A stretch of DNA of 64,000 bases from Paenibacillus algorifonticola (lineage in GTDB: Bacteria > Bacillota > Bacilli > Paenibacillales > Paenibacillaceae). The notes beneath the pieces are model-generated. The model ran no database searches, was not told the DNA's origin, and saw only the letters and a list, made by a program, of their open reading frames with translations. The first letter of the stretch is position 1. Each line of letters opens with the position of its first letter. Below are positions 60,406-64,000 of this stretch, piece by piece. The position numbers and the translations under genes are program-made. The stretch covers positions 123,929-187,928 of the forward strand of contig NZ_LAQO01000019.1 of assembly GCF_000971975.1 (NCBI RefSeq), given 5' to 3'.

Positions 60406-61391
60406 TGGATGCGGGCGATTTTATGAACACCGATGGAATAATGGATATGGATGCTAATTATTATAAGCCGCTGATCGTCGTCGTGCAGGCGGAGGATGCG
60501 GGGCTGTCGGTGCGCGCCTTAGTAGAGCGCAAGCTGGGCGTATCGCGCAGCCTGCTGTCGCGGGTCAAGCTGACGGAGCATGGCATTACGGTCAATGAGC
60601 AGCGTGTCTACACGACCGCGACTGTTGCGGAAGGGGATATCATTCGTATTCGGATGGAGAAAGAGACGTCGGAAGATATTTTGCCGGAGCCGATCCCGCT
60701 GCAAATTGTGTATGAGGATGAGCATTTGCTCATTCTCAATAAACCGCCAGGCATTGTTGTGCATCCGACGCATGGGCATTATACAGGGACGCTCGCCAAT
60801 GGGGTTGTGTATCATTGGCGGGAACGTGGCGAGAAGGTCCGTTTCCGCCCGGTAAATCGCTTGGATGAGGATACATCCGGACTTGTTGTCATTGCGAAGA
60901 GTCCGTATATACACCAGCAATTATCCGACCAGCTTCAGGCAGATGCCATTACGAAGCGCTACGCGGCTTTCGTGTATGGTGTTCCGCCCGAGCGGGCAGG
61001 TACGATTAATGCGCCGATTGACCGTGATCCGGATTCGCCGCATGTCCGTATTGTGACGCCAGAAGGCTATCCTTCGGTTACGCATTATGAGGTTGCGGCG
61101 GAGTACGGGGATGGCGCTGCATCGCTCGTTCGGCTGCGGCTGGAGACGGGACGCACGCATCAAATTCGCGTGCATATGAAATATATCGGCTGCCCGTTGA
61201 TAGGCGATGCCATGTATGGGCTGCCGCCAGAAGCGGGCGAGCTTTGCGCAGCATGGGAGCAAACAGCTGGCAGGCAGGCTCTGCATGCGGAGATGCTGGG
61301 CTTGACGCATCCGATGACGGGGCAATGGATGGAGTGGCGCGCCGAGCTGCCAGAGCAGCTAAAGCGGCTGAAGCAATTGCTGGAGCAATAG
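60405..61391 (+). CDS. RluD/RluA-family pseudouridine synthase
   Basis: A 328-residue RNA modifying enzyme with an N-terminal S4 domain (RALVERKLGVSRSLLSRVKL) and a catalytic domain with the Asp motif VNRLDEDTSGLVVIAK. The usual H-R-L-D reads N-R-L-D, a known variation, with the catalytic Asp kept. RLETGRTHQIRVHMKYIG-type C-terminal motif is present. It converts uridine to pseudouridine in rRNA or tRNA; the exact site is not readable. ATG 60405 overlaps the pduO stop, but ATG 60423 is also possible. Confidence 0.93.
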   Translation: MDAGDFMNTDGIMDMDANYYKPLIVVVQAEDAGLSVRALVERKLGVSRSLLSRVKLTEHGITVNEQRVYTTATVAEGDIIRIRMEKETSEDILPEPIPLQIVYEDEHLLILNKPPGIVVHPTHGHYTGTLANGVVYHWRERGEKVRFRPVNRLDEDTSGLVVIAKSPYIHQQLSDQLQADAITKRYAAFVYGVPPERAGTINAPIDRDPDSPHVRIVTPEGYPSVTHYEVAAEYGDGAASLVRLRLETGRTHQIRVHMKYIGCPLIGDAMYGLPPEAGELCAAWEQTAGRQALHAEMLGLTHPMTGQWMEWRAELPEQLKRLKQLLEQ

Positions 61392-61489
61392 CAAGGAAGC
61401 GAGCCAGCAGCACCTATATAAATAAATGGAACAAGATGCGACTAAGTCGCCCATTATATCAATGGTTCAAGCTACGGAGGAGAACGTTA

Positions 61490-61873
61490 ATGAGTGCAAA
61501 TACATGGCAAGCGGGGACGATTACCGTCTATCAATATCCCAAATGCGGAACGTGCCGCAATGCGGTGAAATCGCTGCAGGCGAAAGGCAATAAGCTGGAG
61601 CTGAGGCATATTGTGGAGGAGACGCCGACGGCGGAGCAGCTCAAAGAGCTGGTCAAGCTCAGCGGACTGGAGCTGAAAAAGTTTTTCAACACCTCTGGCG
61701 ACGTATATCGCGAGCTTGGGCTGAAGGACAAGCTTGCTTCCATGAGCGAGGAGGAGCAGCTTGCCTTGCTGGCTTCGAACGGCATGCTGATCAAACGCCC
61801 GATTGCGACGGATGGCACTAAAGCAACGGTTGGTTTTAAAGAAGAGCAATATGAACAGGAATGGAATGGGTGA
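61490..61873 (+). CDS. ArsC/Spx-family thioredoxin-fold protein (YusI-like)
   Basis: A 127-residue protein with N-terminal CxxC (YQYPKCGTCRNAVKSL) and the ArsC/Spx signature LELRHIVEETPTAEQLKEL, GLELKKFFNTSGDVYRELGL and KRPIATDGTKATVGFKEEQY. Such proteins are thiol reductases or Spx-like regulators; the KRPI motif favours the YusI/arsenate-reductase-like branch. Start ATG 61490 follows CGGAGGAG (61475-61482). A long upstream open frame from 61244 overlaps the rluD gene and is discounted. Confidence 0.9.
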   Translation: MSANTWQAGTITVYQYPKCGTCRNAVKSLQAKGNKLELRHIVEETPTAEQLKELVKLSGLELKKFFNTSGDVYRELGLKDKLASMSEEEQLALLASNGMLIKRPIATDGTKATVGFKEEQYEQEWNG

Positions 61874-61880
61874 GCGCAGT

Positions 61881-63116
61881 ATGACAACAGGAAAGTGGCG
61901 TTCCAATCGGCTGGACGAGCTCGGCTCCTCCATTTTTGCCGAGGTCATTCAGTGGAAGAAGCATGCTAGAGCTTCAGGCATGGATGTGATTGATTTAGAT
62001 ATCGGCAGTCCGGACAAGCCGCCTTCAGATGCCGTCATGCAAGCACTTGGCGCTGCTGCGCTTCGCCCGAATCAGTATGGCTATATGGGCACGCGGGGCA
62101 GTGACGCTTTTCGCAAAACGGCAGCAGAGTGGATGGCGTTTCGCTTTGGCGTGCAGGTAGATGCAGAGGCGGAAATGCTTTCTTTAATGGGCTCGCAGGA
62201 TGGGCTGGCCCATTTGGCGATGGCGATCTGCAACGCGGGGGACGAGGTGCTGCTGCCGAACCCGGGTTATCCGATTTATGCGGGCTCGCTGGCGATTGCC
62301 GGCGTAAAGCCGATTTTTTATCCGCTGACGGCAGCGGGTGGATTTCTGCCAGATGTGGAGGCCATCACGGAAGAGGAATGGCGTCGTGCCCGGTTTATTT
62401 TGCTCAATTATCCAGGGAATCCGGTATCTGCTGTAGCGGATATGGCGCTGTTTGACAAGGTGCTGGAGAAGGCTCGCAAATACGATGTGCTCGTTATTAA
62501 CGATGCGGCCTATTCTGAAATGGCATTTGACGGCTTTGAGCCTCCTAGCATTCTTTCTGCCAATGGGGCGATGGAACGCGCGATTGAAATTCACTCTTTA
62601 TCGAAGAGCTTTAATATGGCAGGCTGCCGCATCGGCTTTGTGACAGGCAACCGGGAAGCGGTTGGCGCACTGCGCGAGCTGAAGGAAAATATTGATTACG
62701 GCATCTTTGCCGCCGTGCAGGAGGCGGGCGTTGCGGCGCTGAAAGAAGCGATGTCCAAGGCAGCTCCTCCTAAAGTGGGGCAACTGTATGAGCGCCGCCG
62801 CGATGTTTTCATCGACGCGCTTCGTGCAGGAGGCTGGCAGGTGGAGAAGCCTAAAGCGACGATGTTTATTTGGGCAGCGCTGCCGACTATGGAGTGGACG
62901 CATCCGGATGGGCCTTGGACGTCGCGTCTGATTGCTCGTGAACTGCTGGAGCAGACGGGTGTAGCGGTCATTCCAGGCGAAGCATTCGGCAGCGAGGGCG
63001 AAGGTTATGTGCGTCTGGCGCTTGTGGTGGATGAGGCGCGGCTGCTTGAGGCAGCGGAGCGCATTGGCCGTTTTATTCGCGGCAAAGCACGAGTACATCA
63101 TCGTTCAACAACATAG
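61881..63116 (+). CDS. LL-diaminopimelate aminotransferase-like class I aminotransferase
   Basis: A 411-residue PLP enzyme: the PLP Lys is in IHSLSKSFNMAGCRIGF; other landmarks are MGSQDGLAHLAMAICNAGDE, LPNPGYPIYAGSL, LNYPGNPVSAVAD and NDAAYSEMAFDG. These match the DapL/AlaT-like group (often annotated as LL-DAP aminotransferase). Activity in lysine synthesis is not proven by sequence. Start ATG 61881 is chosen because it lies just after the preceding stop with GGGTGAG upstream. Confidence 0.85.
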   Translation: MTTGKWRSNRLDELGSSIFAEVIQWKKHARASGMDVIDLDIGSPDKPPSDAVMQALGAAALRPNQYGYMGTRGSDAFRKTAAEWMAFRFGVQVDAEAEMLSLMGSQDGLAHLAMAICNAGDEVLLPNPGYPIYAGSLAIAGVKPIFYPLTAAGGFLPDVEAITEEEWRRARFILLNYPGNPVSAVADMALFDKVLEKARKYDVLVINDAAYSEMAFDGFEPPSILSANGAMERAIEIHSLSKSFNMAGCRIGFVTGNREAVGALRELKENIDYGIFAAVQEAGVAALKEAMSKAAPPKVGQLYERRRDVFIDALRAGGWQVEKPKATMFIWAALPTMEWTHPDGPWTSRLIARELLEQTGVAVIPGEAFGSEGEGYVRLALVVDEARLLEAAERIGRFIRGKARVHHRSTT

Positions 63117-63136
63117 AAGAGAAAGAGGGAGAGCAT

Positions 63137-63781
63137 ATGAACGAGCAAAAATTGCTGCTGGTCGATGGCATGGCGATTCTGTTTCGGGCTTATTTTGCTA
63201 CGGCATATAATGGCTCGATTCGCAGAATGAGCGACGGGACGCCGGTAAATGCGGTTTACGGCTTTGTGCGCTATTTTATGGATGCGGTCAAAAAGTTTGA
63301 GCCTACGCACATTATTTGCTGCTGGGATATGGGTAGTACGACGTTCCGTACCGGCCAGTACGAAAATTATAAAGCGAATCGTCCAAGCGCTCCGGAGGAT
63401 ATGATTCCGCAGTTTGAGCTAGTGAAGGAAGTAGTTACAAGCTTTGGTGTGCCAAATATTGGCACGGTTGGATACGAAGCTGATGATTGCATCGGCACGC
63501 TGGCGAATCAGCATAAGGGACAGTCGCATGTTTATATTTTGACAGGTGACCATGATATGCTTCAGCTCGTCGATGAGCAGGTATCGGTTATCATTATGAA
63601 AAAAGGCCATGGCAATTATATGGTATACAATCCGGAAATGCTGCTTGAGGAAAGACAGCTGACTCCCGCACAGGTCGTGGATGTTAAGGGACTTATGGGC
63701 GATACGACGGGGAACCTGAAGACTTTGGGAAAATTCATTGGGAATAGAATTGGGATTTATAACATCCCTTATGCAGTTTGA
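63137..63781 (+). pseudogene. YpcP-like 5'-3' exonuclease, truncated
   Basis: Residues 1-190 match the stand-alone 5'-3' exonuclease/FEN family (LLLVDGMAILFRAYFATAYN, ICCWDMGSTTFRTGQYENYK, GYEADDCIGTLA, ILTGDHDMLQLVD, DVKGLMGDT). B. subtilis YpcP has about 296 residues and continues with D-N-Y-P-G and the helix-3-turn-helix. Here homology stops after GDT at about base 63707 and is replaced by 24 unrelated residues (TGNLKTLGKFIGNRIGIYNI), ending at 63781. The DNA-binding H3TH is missing, so the product is probably inactive. AT-rich foreign sequence and an IS3 end follow. Start ATG 63137 follows AGAGGGAGAG. Confidence 0.85.
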
Positions 63782-63931
63782 GGTCAGAGGGGGAATAACT
63801 TTCTAGAAGCATGATGACAATGTATGGGGGGATTATAGTTTTAGAATGTTTAAGATAATAATGCTTATTTAAGATGAGATCTGAAGAAAAAATATAATTG
63901 ATTAATAACCGCTACTCATCATAGAGAGGGG
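63782..63931. other. AT-rich sequence between the broken exonuclease gene and an IS3 end
   Basis: No coding sequence is seen. The composition is much more AT-rich than the exonuclease gene, and together with about 63707-63781 it probably belongs to foreign DNA inserted into or replacing the 3' half of that gene. Confidence 0.5.
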
Positions 63932-64000
63932 TGGATTGTCAACAGTAAATCAGACAACTTTTTTAAGGGCTTCTTGGCGATACTGAACAGGCGTCATATA
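63932..64000 (-). mobile_element. End of an IS3-family insertion sequence
   Basis: The minus-strand frame entering at the window edge reads YMTPVQYRQEALKKVV and stops at 63950-63952. TPVQYR near the C-terminus is typical of IS3/IS150 OrfB integrase-like transposases. TGGATTGTCAAC (from 63932) to CAGACAAC is a plausible terminal inverted repeat. The rest of the element lies outside the window. Confidence 0.85.
63950..64000 (-). CDS. IS3-family transposase OrfB, last 16 codons
   Basis: Only the C-terminus is present (YMTPVQYRQEALKKVV followed by TGA). OrfB carries the DDE integrase core that moves IS3 elements; that core is outside the window. The short C-terminal match is distinctive, so the family call is fairly safe although the exact element is not known. 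Confidence 0.85.
   Translation of the reverse strand, partial: YMTPVQYRQEALKKVV

Noticed and set aside
63707..63931. A self-splicing intron interrupting the exonuclease gene
   Set aside because: No group I or group II core motifs or GTGYG-type 5' end could be seen, and the 3' exon is not in the window.

Overview
The window reads as chromosomal DNA from a spore-forming, low-to-moderate GC Firmicute of the Paenibacillus type. The grounds are strong AGGAGG-type ribosome binding sites, a Phe T-box, B12 and c-di-AMP riboswitches, MutS2, spore-coat genes (CotH, CotB-like, CotF-like), an AlaR/AlaT-like pair, and large carbohydrate ABC loci with AraC/LacI regulators. Genes lie on both strands and most transcription units end in clear intrinsic terminators.

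Layout. 1-2200: end of a cobalt ECF transporter operon (cbiM-cbiN-cbiQ-cbiO) in which cbiQ is frameshifted. 2233-5277: two tandem copies of a hairpin repeat, then a cobalamin riboswitch with terminator controlling metE. 5389-7876: a response regulator with a Fur-like box at its start, and a FetAB-type ABC pair. 7916-20416: a carbohydrate locus (AraC regulator, GH4 alpha-galactosidase-like enzyme, LacI regulator, two sugar permeases, solute-binding lipoprotein, two tandem GH2 beta-mannosidases). It fits uptake and hydrolysis of galactosylated manno-oligosaccharides, with the ATPase supplied from elsewhere. 20442-22533: a c-di-AMP riboswitch fused almost directly to a small unknown gene, an internally deleted ArsB-like pseudogene and an HxlR regulator. 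22771-34072: ribA, lipoproteins, an aldolase-like enzyme, GNAT, a VWA lipoprotein, a CopD-like copper protein, a histidine kinase, RidA, a DapA-family enzyme, an AT-rich orphan and a stalk-domain protein. 34098-37988: T-box, pheS and pheT.

38464-42765 holds the most striking gene: a zapA-like cell-division gene whose short ZapA domain is followed by about 1,340 residues of Ala/Glu/Gln-rich coiled coil, including six near-identical 66-bp repeats. Then come an SDR enzyme, a siderophore-type AraC/binding-protein regulator with a transposase-like N-terminus, a Fur-boxed iron-siderophore binding lipoprotein, a stand-alone CuA-type cupredoxin lipoprotein and a small membrane protein (42933-47931). 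mutS2, a DUF350 protein, a 26-residue membrane peptide, a zinc-ribbon protein, an MFS transporter and cysK follow (48132-54135). 54158-57796 is a spore-coat cluster. 57891-63116 carries alaR-alaT, pduO, an rluD-like gene, a Spx/ArsC-like gene and a dapL-like aminotransferase. The window ends in a YpcP-like 5'-3' exonuclease that loses homology at about 63707, followed by AT-rich sequence and the end of an IS3-family element on the minus strand.

Metal and cofactor themes recur: cobalt uptake, B12-repressed metE and cobalamin adenosyltransferase; two Fur-like boxes with iron genes; copper proteins. These are links by known function; only the riboswitch and the boxes are directly visible regulation.
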